Assembly: GCA_947579665.1 (NCBI GenBank)
Contig: OX388347.1
Coordinates: 25,660,562 to 25,724,561, forward strand
Length of the DNA: 64,000 nt
Direction of reading: 5' to 3'
From: Sympetrum striolatum
Taxonomy: Eukaryota; Arthropoda; Insecta; Odonata; Libellulidae
Each line of letters begins with the position of its first letter. The stretch's first letter is position 1. The notes under the pieces were generated by a model. It saw only the letters and a list, made by a program, of their open reading frames with translations. It did no database searches and was not told the DNA's origin. Positions 12,293 to 24,011 of the stretch are shown in pieces. The position numbers and the translations under genes were made by a program.

Positions 12293-15200
12293 GTAAGTGA
12301 GAATTCGACCGGTGTCGTCTTTTTTGCGAAGGTAGCGAAAATTTAGCGTCGGACGCGGTAGGTTTTATGGACTTCAAGGACTCCTCATTAGCCTCCTCCG
12401 GGTGTGTTCCTCCCTTCCTCCGCTTCCCATCCCTTCCTCAAAAAGGTGGGAGATGTGCTGGCCCGGTCCCTCTTACTTGTTGATTATCTTCGGCTCCGCT
12501 AAGGTGTTCTGCGAGTTTGGTGGGCGCAGTCTTCTCGAAGGCCTCCTTTGCGTGCACCGCCATCGCGCTAATAATCTCCTCCGAATGAAGCACTTCCATT
12601 CGCCGGTTAGCAATTCCCCGCGCGAGTGCGCGACTTGAGGGTGTTCTCAGGTGCCGTAATCCGCGGAGAATCTGGAGCGCTTTATCGTCGGGGTGCTGCT
12701 CCGTGAAGTTTTTATCCTCCATATTGGGTGCTTTCCGATAGAGATTAATCGTGAGAATGCTGATGGTACTAAAGGAAATCTTTTCTTGAGGCAGATTCCT
12801 ATTTTCACTTGTTTCTAATTTACGTACTAGAATAGAAACTTGTTCTCGAGAATTATTCGACCATTCGGGGTTCCAGCCAACACTAATGGATTAAACCTCT
12901 TTTGCCGCTCCAACTTCTTCTCCAATAAAATCGCAACGCTATTGTTAACTGTCCTAAGTGCTTTTCAACTTTTAAGGAAGATTCCAGGCAACTTAGTGAT
13001 CCGTGGAATACATTACTTTCCAAACAGGCGTTGGAATGGTTTCGATGGAATTACTCCCGCTATGTTTCAAATCGTCCTTGCGCATTTTTAAGGGGAGGCT
13101 GCAAGGAAAGAGCTACACAGAGATGAGCGATGATACAGCTTTCGTCCAAGTGTATCCGGGGCAGGCGGCGATGTCCTTGGCGGTGCTCGAACCCATCGTC
13201 TCGCGGGCGGCACGCGGGCCAATTGCCCCCTCTTGTTATCCAGGCGAGCAGTTTTAACGAAGCATGGTCGTTTTCCCTTACTGCATTACAAAGTTAGATG
13301 CTTTGCTCACACAGAGGAGTGTTAAGATTTTTACTCAAGTTCTAAGGCTCTGCTGCTGAGAAGTTATTAGCACAATCTTAGCAAATTTGCTCACCGCACT
13401 CCACCCCTTAGCTAAAGAACGAAAGATTTGCTGTGTTTGAATAGTCAAGATGTTTTGGTTCGTGGATCATGATACCTTAGAAAAATTAGGATGTATATCT
13501 TTCATCACGCTCAGCCTAGATATTCATTTCCCGCTAGATATTTCTTAAATTGCAGTGCATCACCATTTAGGATACTCTTTTTGGCATTTCTGTGAGTTCT
13601 ATTCACGAGCTAAGCATAAAACCGGAGGAGTTGTCTTCAATGTAAAACTCTCAATCTTTCATTTATTGATAAGCTGTTAGTAGAGCAGTCAGTTTAGTAA
13701 GTTTCTCGAAGGAAACAACATTAATGTTATTGATAATAAATCAGTGGTCATATTAAAACTATTTATAATAGTGGATTTTTCGACTAGTACGTTTCTTAGA
13801 AAACTGATAAAACGAAGGAGATTATCCATTGATTACACTTTTAGTATTTGTCTTCAAGCAGTTTGATCGAGGATTTCGCTTCTATAGACAAAGGTTCGGC
13901 GATCTCTGAATAGGTGGGAAAGAGATCCAAATGCCTTCCAAGAATATAATGTTGGATGAGGAAGTCTTTGAGCGGACTATACATCAAGTGCTGTCATTCA
14001 CCGATCGGGAACGTCAAGTTGCGGTGGCTGCGAGCGCAGTTATTTCAAACGAGGGATCAAAAGTGGCGCCATCTCCCGCCGAGGGGCGAAATAAGAGATG
14101 CGCAAGTGACGGGGTCCATGGCAGGGCAAAGAAAATGGATCAGAAGAGAGAAGAAGAGATAGAACAACAGCCGCAGGGGTTTTCCGAAATGTTGACATTT
14201 CTTTTATCCATAGAGCGGGTACCGTAGAAGCGATGTGGAAACATTTTAATTCAGTTATCTAAAAAGAGAAAAATATTCTATATTGTATCCGTACCTTACT
14301 TAGATGTCAGTTATTTGAATTAGTCGAAGACAATTATCTTTTGTCTTCAAATGGGTTGATGTCAATGCGATGAATCAATTTATGATAGATATAACTTTTC
14401 AAACTCTGAAGATCAATTAGAATAGGAAGTTTCGTCTTTCTCCTTCATGTGAAAAGGCCTGAGGAAAATAAGAAACCGTTAATATTCATTTTATTCCCAC
14501 CCATAAATTGTCCACTGTTAATTATTTGATCATTTTCAGTCTGTGTACACAAGGAAGGTTTGCATATTCGTTGTTGATTGCCTTCATTAAGTATATAATG
14601 TGTTTTTGTGTCGTAAAAATGTTCATGGTTTAAGAGGCGGGAGCATTAAAGATAGATCAATAAGAAAACAAGCTTCCACACACTAATTGCGAATATAGAT
14701 TGTGATACCTTCTTTGGTGTTCCGATGGCGTCGCAGCGGCTTGTAAATGGAACAGAAACCAATCATGGCTGGATCACATTTCTTCTCAATTGCGAAATAT
14801 ATCGCACTTCGTCCAAAGATTTGCCCCGTAATTTCTTTCTTAAGTTAGTCTTATGTAACATTATTTCACGGATTTGATATTGGTATTAGGTTCCGCATTT
14901 CATTTCACCGAGAAAGTGGTTGAACCCGGGGGAAATAAACCGTAAAAACCTTTTGAAATCCTTCCAAACAAGGAGATTCGAGCGGTATTAGTTATGATTG
15001 TCATTAAGCATAAGCTTCACTGAAATGAAAGAAATATTATTCAATTAATGAGCCCCGTTATTAGATGAGATATAGACCAGCCACTCTTCTTTTCTTCAAC
15101 CCTTTAGTAAATTCTTGCACCGAAAAATTATCAAAAGAATACGACTAATTGGGATGTTCTTAAGGCAGCTCTAATTTTTCGCCTTAGATTCTCAAATATG

Positions 15201-18200
15201 TATTAAAAGCCTAAGTAAGGAAGATCTCCACGTTAATCATCGCTCAACAACTCATTTACTCAGGTGATTCCTCTTAAGACGCCGGCGTCCACTCCGTCCA
15301 GCTTTCGCGTCCCCCGCGACAATGTCGTATCCCTTTTCCTAACAACAAACCGCGGTAAAAAGCCCTCTTTCCTTCCGGGACAGGCTCCCCCTATATTGTG
15401 CCTCCGGATCGGAAGATGGCACTGTGGTGTGGGGCCCCGCATCTCCGAATACGGTCAAAGGATGAAAGTCAGTAAATGGCTCTATTCCGGAATGGAGCTG
15501 CGCGGACTGTGGGAAAAACTCAAAACGGAGTCCTCTCCGCTATAAAAATCCCCGTTTGACTCATTCGCGAAGGAAAGAGGCGTCAGTTAAGGAGCACAGC
15601 CCTCGCTACCGGATTGCAGAAATTGCTGGCGCATCACTTAAGCCCCGCCGCGTCCCACGCCCCGCGACCACCCAACGAAAGAACACGTTGGGGGAGTCGG
15701 GTCTTCTTAATTGAACTGCGATTGCAAATGAGCTCACATCCCTCCAATCTCCCTGGTCCACAGGTATCGCGTGCCAATTTGAAAGTGATCGAGAATACCC
15801 ACGACGTTTAGAAAGGATGAGTGATGCAGAGGCGAATTGGAGAGAAGAGGTTTGATGTGGAGGTTTTTCCTCCTAAAACTTGGAAGATCTAATACTAGCG
15901 ATGAAATCGCCGATATAATATAATTCAGCTTATCAAGAGGACTTTTATTCGCATAATTCGATCACAGTTTGCTAGCTATCTGGCTTGTAAAGCTTACATG
16001 ATCGCTGTTGGTTGAGGTTGTGATCGTTATCATAAAAGTTTCAAACATTTTTAGGAATACAGAATTGCACCGTTTAATAATATTATATCCTAATATCATC
16101 TCTCGGAACACTAATTGGGTTTGAGCGAGAGCAATCGGATGAAGAGGAATGAGTAATTTAATGTTTTTCTCAGCAAATGCGGTACTTAAATTACTACAGC
16201 TGGGTCAATTCAGAGAAGATCCTTTTGTTAGTTCTTTTCTAATATTTTAGCGAATCTGGGAAATATTAGCAAACATTAACCTAAAATATCTCTCTAGAAT
16301 AGAACCTTAACAATATAAATTCTCAGATATTGGAAACCGAACCTTTTCAATAGTTTGTTTCAATTGTGAATGTAGTTCCAGAGAGGTATTTAAGCTTAAA
16401 AAGCCTGTTTTTAAGCTCAAAAATAAATCTTCGCGTTATTATTAATTATTTAGCTTAAAGGACTCAATTACAGCGGTAAGCTATTTTTCAATGGATATAT
16501 AATCAATCCACTTTTCATTACCTTGCAATTCCCCAATTACTATTTCTTTAATTTTTAAATCTTTAAAACAACGTAACAAAATTCATCATATCACATATCA
16601 AACATCTACTCAACAAGCACTTTCCGAGAACAACCCTAAACTCGTTCCCGAAATCACTTTCACGCACCCGCTTTGCTTGATATTTTGAAGACTTTCACTC
16701 CCTTATCTCAGCGAGTAATGAATCACGAATTTCTCTTGGCCCGCGAACCTTATTTCCCCGCATCACGATTTTACTTTGAGACTTAAATGGAACGGGCGTT
16801 ACTTTGAGTCGAAACAAATGCTCGTACAACTGCGAAGCAGAAAAAGTTTTCACCCGTTTCAGATAAGTGTAATTTATGCCATGTAAGAGGGAGGGGCTAT
16901 AGAAGATAGAAATGAATAATAACACCTCCACGTCTGCTTAATGCAGTCAACGTTCATTTTCATTAATATAGCTGTTTTCGCCTCTTAATTAACTAATTAC
17001 CAGATCTTTATCTCTTCTAAAATCTCAATTTCAAAATCGCGGTTATTTTCAGCTTCCGAAAATAATGCGTAGAAGATTCAGGGAATATCCTCTAAAATAC
17101 AAATTCAATTTTTAGTTATCAGTTAAAAGCTTACATCCAACCGATTTTGATGATTATTCTCACAGAATGATGAACTAACAACCACTTTATCTATATGCTA
17201 ATTCTCTGAATTCGGCATTTTTCGTTAAATATTTTTTTCACACTACTCTTTCTAAATTTCACTCTATCAATCAACACTGCTTTAATAAGAAAATGTCTAA
17301 ACCTTGGTTGAAGATTGTTTGGTGACGTTTATTTTGAAAGAGCTCCTTTAATTGCCATTTGGCATAAGCTGAAATATTTTTATGCACCGACTTTTTAAAT
17401 ATTCGTAAATATGGTTCGCCATTAATCCCAGAGGATTCCCCGCTTAGCGTTCGGCCCTGACCCTCACTAGATCCTCCCCACAGCTTTGTCTTTTACCACC
17501 TTGTCAACGCATCCTTCCTTCGGCTGCAACAAATCAACGGATCGCCAGCAGTCGAACGCTTTTCCCGTCCATCATCGTGACGGCTGATTTGAGGTGTGCG
17601 AAAGGCGATTCCCTCCACAAGTGACTCACGGCGATTCCCCGAAAGACGATTTGTAGAGGCGACGACGGCAGGACTTCCGCGCCTCATTTGTTATAACATC
17701 AACACGCAGAGCTCCCCATCTATTTCCGAGGTTAACAACGCATTGTTTCTATTATAAATTCGAAACTGTCTCAACAAAGTATCACAATTTCCCATTATGA
17801 TTGTACCAACATGCCGATATAATCTTTTTATATCCATATGAGCGATCCCATTATTTGCGTAACTTTTTAAATTTCACGTTCAGAATGAGATTGGAAAGAA
17901 TTTGGACAAGATTTCCTCGCTTTGTTGGGCATTCAACCGTCCCCATTTCGCTGTTGAGATTTTAAACCTGTCACCATTGAAGATTAAATCTACATCAGAC
18001 ATAAGGGAGAGTTTGGCAGAATTAGACTACGATTGTATGTCATATTTAAGGCACAGCCAGATAACGTTTAGGACGCGGAACACTTCAACAGCGAATTTTA
18101 TTATCCTTGGTGAATATTAAAATAGATTCTGGAAGAACGTTTATTTTGAATGAGAAACGATCGTTGAATTCAATTCTCACCTTTCTCTTTTCGTTATTGG

Positions 18201-18887
18201 TATATCTAACGTGATAAGATCTCCTATCAAAGTGTTTTCATAAGTTTTTTAGTCCTTTTCCCTGTAAAACATGTACCATATCTGTCTTAGGTCGTAAATT
18301 CCATGTTTATTTAGTAGGAATGAAATCACTGAATATATGTAGAGGCACAAAGGTGAGATAATTACATTTTCTCCCTTCTTTTTATCTTCGACAATTGAAA
18401 TGCTGTCTCATCACGCAATTACTCGGCTTCCCGCGCGGCGGAATAAGAATTTCGCGCTTGAAAATGGGTTGGGTTTGATTGGCTAAGGCGGAGTCATTAT
18501 TACCATCATATAAATTAACGCTACGTAGCATTTCTCCTCGTTTTTCACAACAAATCATCGAGAAATATTGCAGCATAGGGGAATTAATCAGCGATTCTTA
18601 TGTAACCATTCAGAGATGGATTTATATCGAATTAGAATATGAAAATTGACGATGTACTTGCATTGAAATTGGAATAATTCTGTCATCAGCAGTTGAAATT
18701 TCTCTTAGTCCAACCATCTGCTGGCAAGTCCTGTATTGGTGCTAAAATACCATTTTCTGCAGAATCCTTTCCCCGTATGCTATAAGTCCCGATGGCTTTC
18801 CTATTCATCGCAACTTTTCACACCACCCTAGAGCTCTATGCTCCACTCCTACGCTTCACCAACAGCATCTCCCTCTCGTCCAACCGG

Positions 18888-18916
18888 TTCGGCTTCGAAT
18901 CCCGCCCGGGGCATGC
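18888..18916 (+). repeat. Possible SINE box B fragment
   Basis: GGCTTCGAATCCCGCCCGG followed by GGCATG resembles the box B region of several insect tRNA-derived SINEs. Only this short block is recognisable, in a GC-rich patch. Confidence 0.25.
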
Positions 18917-19879
18917 ACGCCTCCCTTTCCGAGTCCCACCCTCTGCCTCCTCATTGCTATTCACAAAAAGGAGATGTGTCTCGAAGGAAGAAAACGCGTT
19001 GTAGTTGGAGGGAACACGACTACTCCCACAGGGGGACGATCCTTCCCCCGTTTTATCGAGCATCGAATCCTTTTGGCGAAAGGCGTGCCACGCTCATGGG
19101 ACGCAAATGGCACGCGGATGTTGCCGCGGACTGAACGGTTTTTGCATAGAACTCCCGATTAAATGGAGTTGAGTTTTTCGTAGATGTTGGAGGAGAAAAT
19201 CGCCATTTGGGATCGAAATTTACCACATGGGTGTTCGTGGGATGGAGTAGTAGAAACCTCATTGACTCTAAGGAAATAATTTTATAAAATTCATAGAAGG
19301 AAAATAGAAAGAGCAAGCAGGAAGAAATAAAGAAGTGTTGAAGAATAGATCATAAAAACATGGTCAAGGATATTCAGAAAATTGAGGATATATTGAGATA
19401 TTATAAACAATATCCGAAATGGAAAAAAAATAGATCAGATAAAAATAGAAAATTTGGTGACCAAAAGGGACTATTTCCAAAAAACGACGAAATTAACATA
19501 TATGAAAATGGAGCAATTATTTGAAAATTAAAGAAAAATCTGTGGTTATCGTTTTAGGAAAATTACTCATGAAGCTCGTAAAGAAATAGCGATATTAATT
19601 TAGTATACAAATAGTGAACATCCGAAAACACCGGAAAGGAGAATAGAATATAAAAAATAATATATCAACCATATGATGGTCGAATCACACGGAGAAAAGG
19701 GAACTAGGAAGCCCTGAAAATCCCCGCAAAACCCGCCTTCGGTCCAGCCCTTTTTTCATCTCGAGACGCATGCTCCCCGAAACTTCGGGACCCCTTCAGA
19801 GAAATCATATCGGAGAAAACAGCGCATTCTCCGCCAGATTGAGATCTTTTGATGGATCCACTCTCTCCCGAGGTGCAAT

Positions 19880-20360
19880 CATAACCGCCTGTCCTTGAGG
19901 GAGTTCTGTTTACGTCATCGCGGCATTGTACTTGTAAACGCTTGGCGAAACAAGTCCTCGCCCATGAGAGAGGGCCTCGTAGTCCTTTTCAAAGGGCCGC
20001 CACGCCCCCTGCCACCTCCCTTTCATTCCTCCGGCGGCGGGGGCGGTGGACGCCGGTGGGGCGGCTGCGAGACTCCCCACATTCCATCCACCCCCGCTCC
20101 GGACCGCGAGTGCATCATCTCCGCTGCTGCGTTGCAAGTTGTGCCGTCTGGAGCCGGTTAGCAACGCCGCTGCCACAACCACCCTCGCCGAAGCCAAGGT
20201 CGGGAGCTGCCCGCCCCCGCGACCTTCTCCTCGAGACCCCCTCGAGGGACCCTCGCGTTGCCCTCCGCACCCATCTCACCCGAGCTATTAACAATCTACC
20301 TTCGGAACTGCGCAAATTCACCGGGAGTAGACCACGCACATGTGGACAGATGAGGGCTTA
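19880..20360. other. GC- and CpG-rich patch, open in several frames on both strands
   Basis: This patch contains GGCGGCGGGGGCGGTGG and many CpG steps, and is open for 80-140 codons in several overlapping frames on both strands. That is expected of GC-rich DNA poor in stop codons. I see no splice donor of quality and no recognisable domain. It might be a promoter or a 5' untranslated exon; a coding exon cannot be excluded. Confidence 0.35.
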
Positions 20361-20537
20361 AAGGGCTCTGGATGACGACTGAGCCTTACCGGATATTTAT
20401 TGGGGATATAGAGAGAGGGTTTCGATTGGGTGTCGTCTGCATTTGATGTCTCAAACCCGCGATCCATTTATCAGTTTCAAGCAGACGTTTCTTGTGCGTT
20501 TCCCACGAGATTTCCCGCATATGTTTGATGGTTGGAT

Positions 20538-20586
20538 TAGATAAGACCCGAAATAAGATAGATAAGACCCGATAGATAAGACCCGA
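20538..20586. repeat. Three copies of TAGATAAGACCCGA
   Basis: The 14-base unit TAGATAAGACCCGA is present at 20538-20551, 20559-20572 and 20573-20586. The last two are adjacent and the first is separated by seven bases. Confidence 0.85.
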
Positions 20587-22035
20587 AAATCCCGAAATCT
20601 TCCCTAATACAGCGCATTAGAGATGTAAGGAACCCCTGCTCTAGTTCAATGTCGATAGGTCTAGGAAAAGACCAAATGGCCACTAATGCTTCTATGGTAG
20701 ATGACTAAGTTCCAACTTTTCCCAGAAGATTTGACATATTTTGAATATGAAATCTAAAGAGAAGGAGGGCAAGTTAGATGGAAGATATTTCCCTCCTTTT
20801 CCGGGGTTGTTGAACCTTCGATTTCAGAAGTGTTACGAGGAAGCGTCGGATGCTTCGAGGCATTCACCAGCGTTAGGTCTTGATTGAAATCATTTTGCAT
20901 CAGTTATGCGATGCTACTGATGGGTTATAATGAGGGAAGTTTAAGTGAAATAAAATTTTTTAAATTTAGCCATTGGACTTGTTGGCAGCCGGATTATTGG
21001 TACCACTAAAGGATTTTCCAATAGAATTTAAACTCGAAGTTCTCACGAAATTATTGGTCTTAGTTAAAAAGATAGCGTATAGTTTTGCAGGAACAGCCAA
21101 GTAGTAGCTCTTTATTCAGTCACCATGTTAAATTTTGTAGACAAATATACGCGATGGAGTGGGACAATGGATTCTATTGTTTGTGAATAATCTCATAGCA
21201 GCCAACAAACAGCGGCTAGTATAATAAAGCCTAAAAAGTACACTCATACATGTAAGATGGTAATCGACATGGAATAAATTCTCATGCTCATTAATTCTTT
21301 GCGGGAAAAAAGATTCAGACGAAAACAAATAACGTAATGTCATAAAGCGTGACTAATAATCCCGATACGTTTCTCATAAAATTGATTTTTCTTAGCGGTT
21401 GGATTCACTTTCGTCGTGAGTTTGGGCGGACCATCCTGTAATTTTTTCCATCCCTCCACGCCTTCCTTTGTGTCCATCGGGTCGTTAAAATTGCGGGAGA
21501 AACCCTTTCGCATTCATCCTCGCCATTATGCCGCGTCTAAATAGATTGCCTCGGAGGTAAAAAAGAATAATGTTGCTTGAACTTATGTCAAAGGCCTTAT
21601 CGATGTGTTCTCCCGGGGAAGTCTGGCATCGGTTCAAATCAGTCGTTACGCACGGACATATAAAAAAAACGTGATTTGCAACCCAATCTCGCAGCGGGAC
21701 ATAGGAGGTAGTTTACGATTCCATAAAGATCCTCTTTAAAGATTAAAAGCATCGGAGGATATATATTTCCTCGGCCATTTCTCCAATTCCGCCTCGCCGC
21801 CGGACCGGAACCTCGTCGCGTATTTTTTCTCGCGATTCGAGTTTTGCAAACGGAGCGATAACTAATGTCTCTCCGCGAAGATGATGTCTCGGATGCCTCC
21901 GAAGCTCGCGACTCGGGATGCTTTCCCATCGGTAATTAGTTTCCTCCAATTAGGTCCGGAAAAAAACCTACCTTCGTCTCTTTCCAGTCCGTGCCGCTAA
22001 AGAGCAACAAACAGCCCGACTGAGGCGCGTTGTTT

Positions 22036-22046
22036 TGCGCATGCGC
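22036..22046. promoter_or_regulatory. NRF1/erect-wing type palindromic site in a CpG-rich patch
   Basis: TGCGCATGCGC is an exact match to the NRF1 consensus (the fly homologue is Erect wing), a motif normally located in TATA-less promoters. It sits in a CpG-dense stretch (about 22020-22080) with GGCGGCGCC and GACGCGGCGCC. The context suggests a start site or regulatory element inside the putative large intron. No transcript end can be fixed. Confidence 0.5.
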
Positions 22047-22749
22047 CGGCGGCGCCGGGATGACGCGGCGCCTCCCTCCCCCACCTCCCCATCCCCCGTG
22101 CCCTAGAAAACGCATACGCCAATTGCATAGGGAAGTGGCGATTGGCTGCTCGTATGGATGCGTCTTCCCGCCCAGAGATAAGGAGGGGTGGTTGTGTTCG
22201 TTGGGAGGGTTTTTGTGCCGGGAGAGACTCCCGTTTCACGACCTTACCCAAGGAACATCGCGAAGAGCAACACATATCCATCCGCGATATCTCCGAGAGG
22301 AGAGATAGCAGAGCGATAGGAGTGCATCACTCTCAACCTTGCCCCAAAAAGGCGCTCTTCCGAAATGTGCGCTGAGCAGATTCCTGTCGGGATTATGAAT
22401 TACCAAAGCGATTGCTTACGATTACCCTTATATGATGATTCATAGTTATAATTCTAGGAAAATGAGTTGGAGTTATGGCCAATGCATGTGTGTTGAGAAG
22501 GAATTAGTGCGTAGGTTTATGGATAGATTAATAGTACGTAATATTTATTTACAGAAGACGCAAAGAGTTAATTAGCATAAGTTCGATTTATAAGGTTTCT
22601 TTTTATCCAACTACTGTTAGAATCTACATTTAAGGCCGATAATTTATTTGGGAAAGATTGATTTTGTTTTTAATCGTTTAAAAAACGCTACGTCAGGCCT
22701 CACTTTGTGTTAAATGAATAAACGTAATGTCTCAGTAACAAAAAATCAC

Positions 22750-22803
22750 CAGTCATTATATATGATCTCACTAAATGCAGTCATTATATATGATCTCACT
22801 AAA
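22750..22803. repeat. Tandem duplication, unit 28 nt
   Basis: The block CAGTCATTATATATGATCTC plus ACTAAA occurs at 22750-22775 and identically at 22778-22803. The perfect identity suggests a recent duplication. Confidence 0.85.
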
Positions 22804-23234
22804 ATTGTTATTGCTAAAGAATTATTCTTTTTGGTTGGGGTATCAATCTGATAAAAAATCATCAAGAACACATCCCGCCGAATTTGCTAATCTTTCCTTT
22901 CCATAATTTCCATTCAAGATAAAGTTTTTTGATTAATTTTTACCTTAATTACTTAAGCAGAGGTTAGTAGCTTCTTTCTCGTTTCCTTCACAAGCTCTGT
23001 TTGACATGAAATGAATTAATGGTGATGTAACGGTGGTATATAAATCGAAATATAGTAAGGAAAACGAATAGCATAATGTGATGATTAAGTTTAAATTGGG
23101 GGCAAACGATTGCATTTGTGGAATGATTCATTAGCTTCTTCACTGCATAAAACATTCATCTTAAGCAGAAAAGTGCACATTAGATTAAAATCTTCTCACT
23201 ATGCCAGTGCAAGCATCTAAGAAAAATCTCTTAC

Positions 23235-23390
23235 CTCTTCAAGTTCAAGGGCATCCACCTGTTCGTGCTCAAACGCCAAATGCGAACCCGAAAACCTCCG
23301 CCTTTCCTCCCAATTATTCACATCCCCAGCAAACTCTGACAGCAGGAATTCGTTCCCATCGCCGCATCCCAGTATATAAGCAAACGGAAG
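23235..23390 (-). CDS. Candidate 52-codon antisense exon with good splice sites
   Basis: On the minus strand an acceptor TTTATACTTTGCAG precedes 23390, and a strong donor GAAGAG|GTAAGAG follows 23235. The interval is exactly 156 nt and open in phase 0. It runs LPFAYILGCGDGNEF at the start to EHEQVDALELEE at the end. It is acidic, of mixed hydrophobicity and richer in GC than its flanks, and looks more protein-like than most frames here. I recognise no domain or family. An 88-codon frame on the + strand covers the same bases. The exon is phase-incompatible with the candidate minus exon at 33.75 kb, so an exon would have to lie between them or they are unrelated. Confidence 0.28.
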
Positions 23391-23929
23391 CTGCAAAGTA
23401 TAAACAGGCGCCGTTATGCAACAGATGTTTACCACCGCCTCTCCAAAGGGCGAATTCCAAGCGGTGATCGGAAAAAAGAATCGAATTCAGAGCTAATCTT
23501 CTCTATGAATAAAGAGTCACGTGATCCGAGTGCTATTAATCTGCGAAGTTGCATTTGACGAGATGATCTCCGTCCGCTGCGCGATGGAAAAATCATTCCA
23601 GTTGCTCTCAAGTGGTCTTTCGAGGTGAACGTACGGAAGAGGGAGAGTGGGGTCATGGGCCGAGTAGCAAATGAGATGGAGAGCCGTCTTTCGAACTGAA
23701 GGTTCCGCGTTTGACTTCCCTCCCTGTTTCCTCCATTTCCAGTTTCCCTTTTATACCTGTTTATACTGCCCCTCTATTTGAATCTTTTATCTCCCCATCT
23801 CCGTCTTCTCCACAGCATCTTTAGTTCGTTCCTCTTTCTTCCTTATTGCTGCACCAGTGTGGGGATAACTCTTGCTTGGGAGCTTCGATTAATAGTCCCT
23901 GTAGCTTCTAAGTTCATTCAAGTCCTCGG

Positions 23930-24011
23930 TTTAATTCCGCTTGTCTAGACTATTAAGTTTCCACAAAGATACATGCTTAAGTTTTATTCCGCTTGTCCAG
24001 GCTATTAAGTT
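23930..24011. repeat. Direct repeat of 30 nt with a 52-nt period
   Basis: The sequence around TTCCGCTTGTC...CTATTAAGTT at 23930-23959 recurs at 23982-24011 with a few substitutions. The intervening 22 bases are unique. Confidence 0.75.

Larger units (their letters stand above)
12293..23234 (+). other. Presumed intron, first part; GC patches and short repeats only
   Basis: If the exon at 12278 is real, this is the start of a giant intron. It holds GC-richer patches at about 12300-12720, 13100-13250, 13930-14220, 15260-15820, 18780-19150, 19880-20360 and 21420-22380, some with open frames of 60-140 codons but no recognisable domains. The remainder is AT-rich. The repeats and the NRF1-like site are listed separately. 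Confidence 0.5.

Noticed and set aside
15541..15588. TATAAAAA with a downstream TCAGTT as a core promoter
   Set aside because: The spacing of 44 bases is too long, and the nearer TCATTC is too close at 22 bases.
18292..18353. Possible exon between CTGTCTTAG and CACAAAG|GTGAGA
   Set aside because: The splice sites are fair, but the only open frame is AT-rich and phase-incompatible with the phase-0 chain of the finger gene.
23201..23467. 88-codon + frame
   Set aside because: Shadow of the better-supported minus-strand interval, with no splice support of its own.
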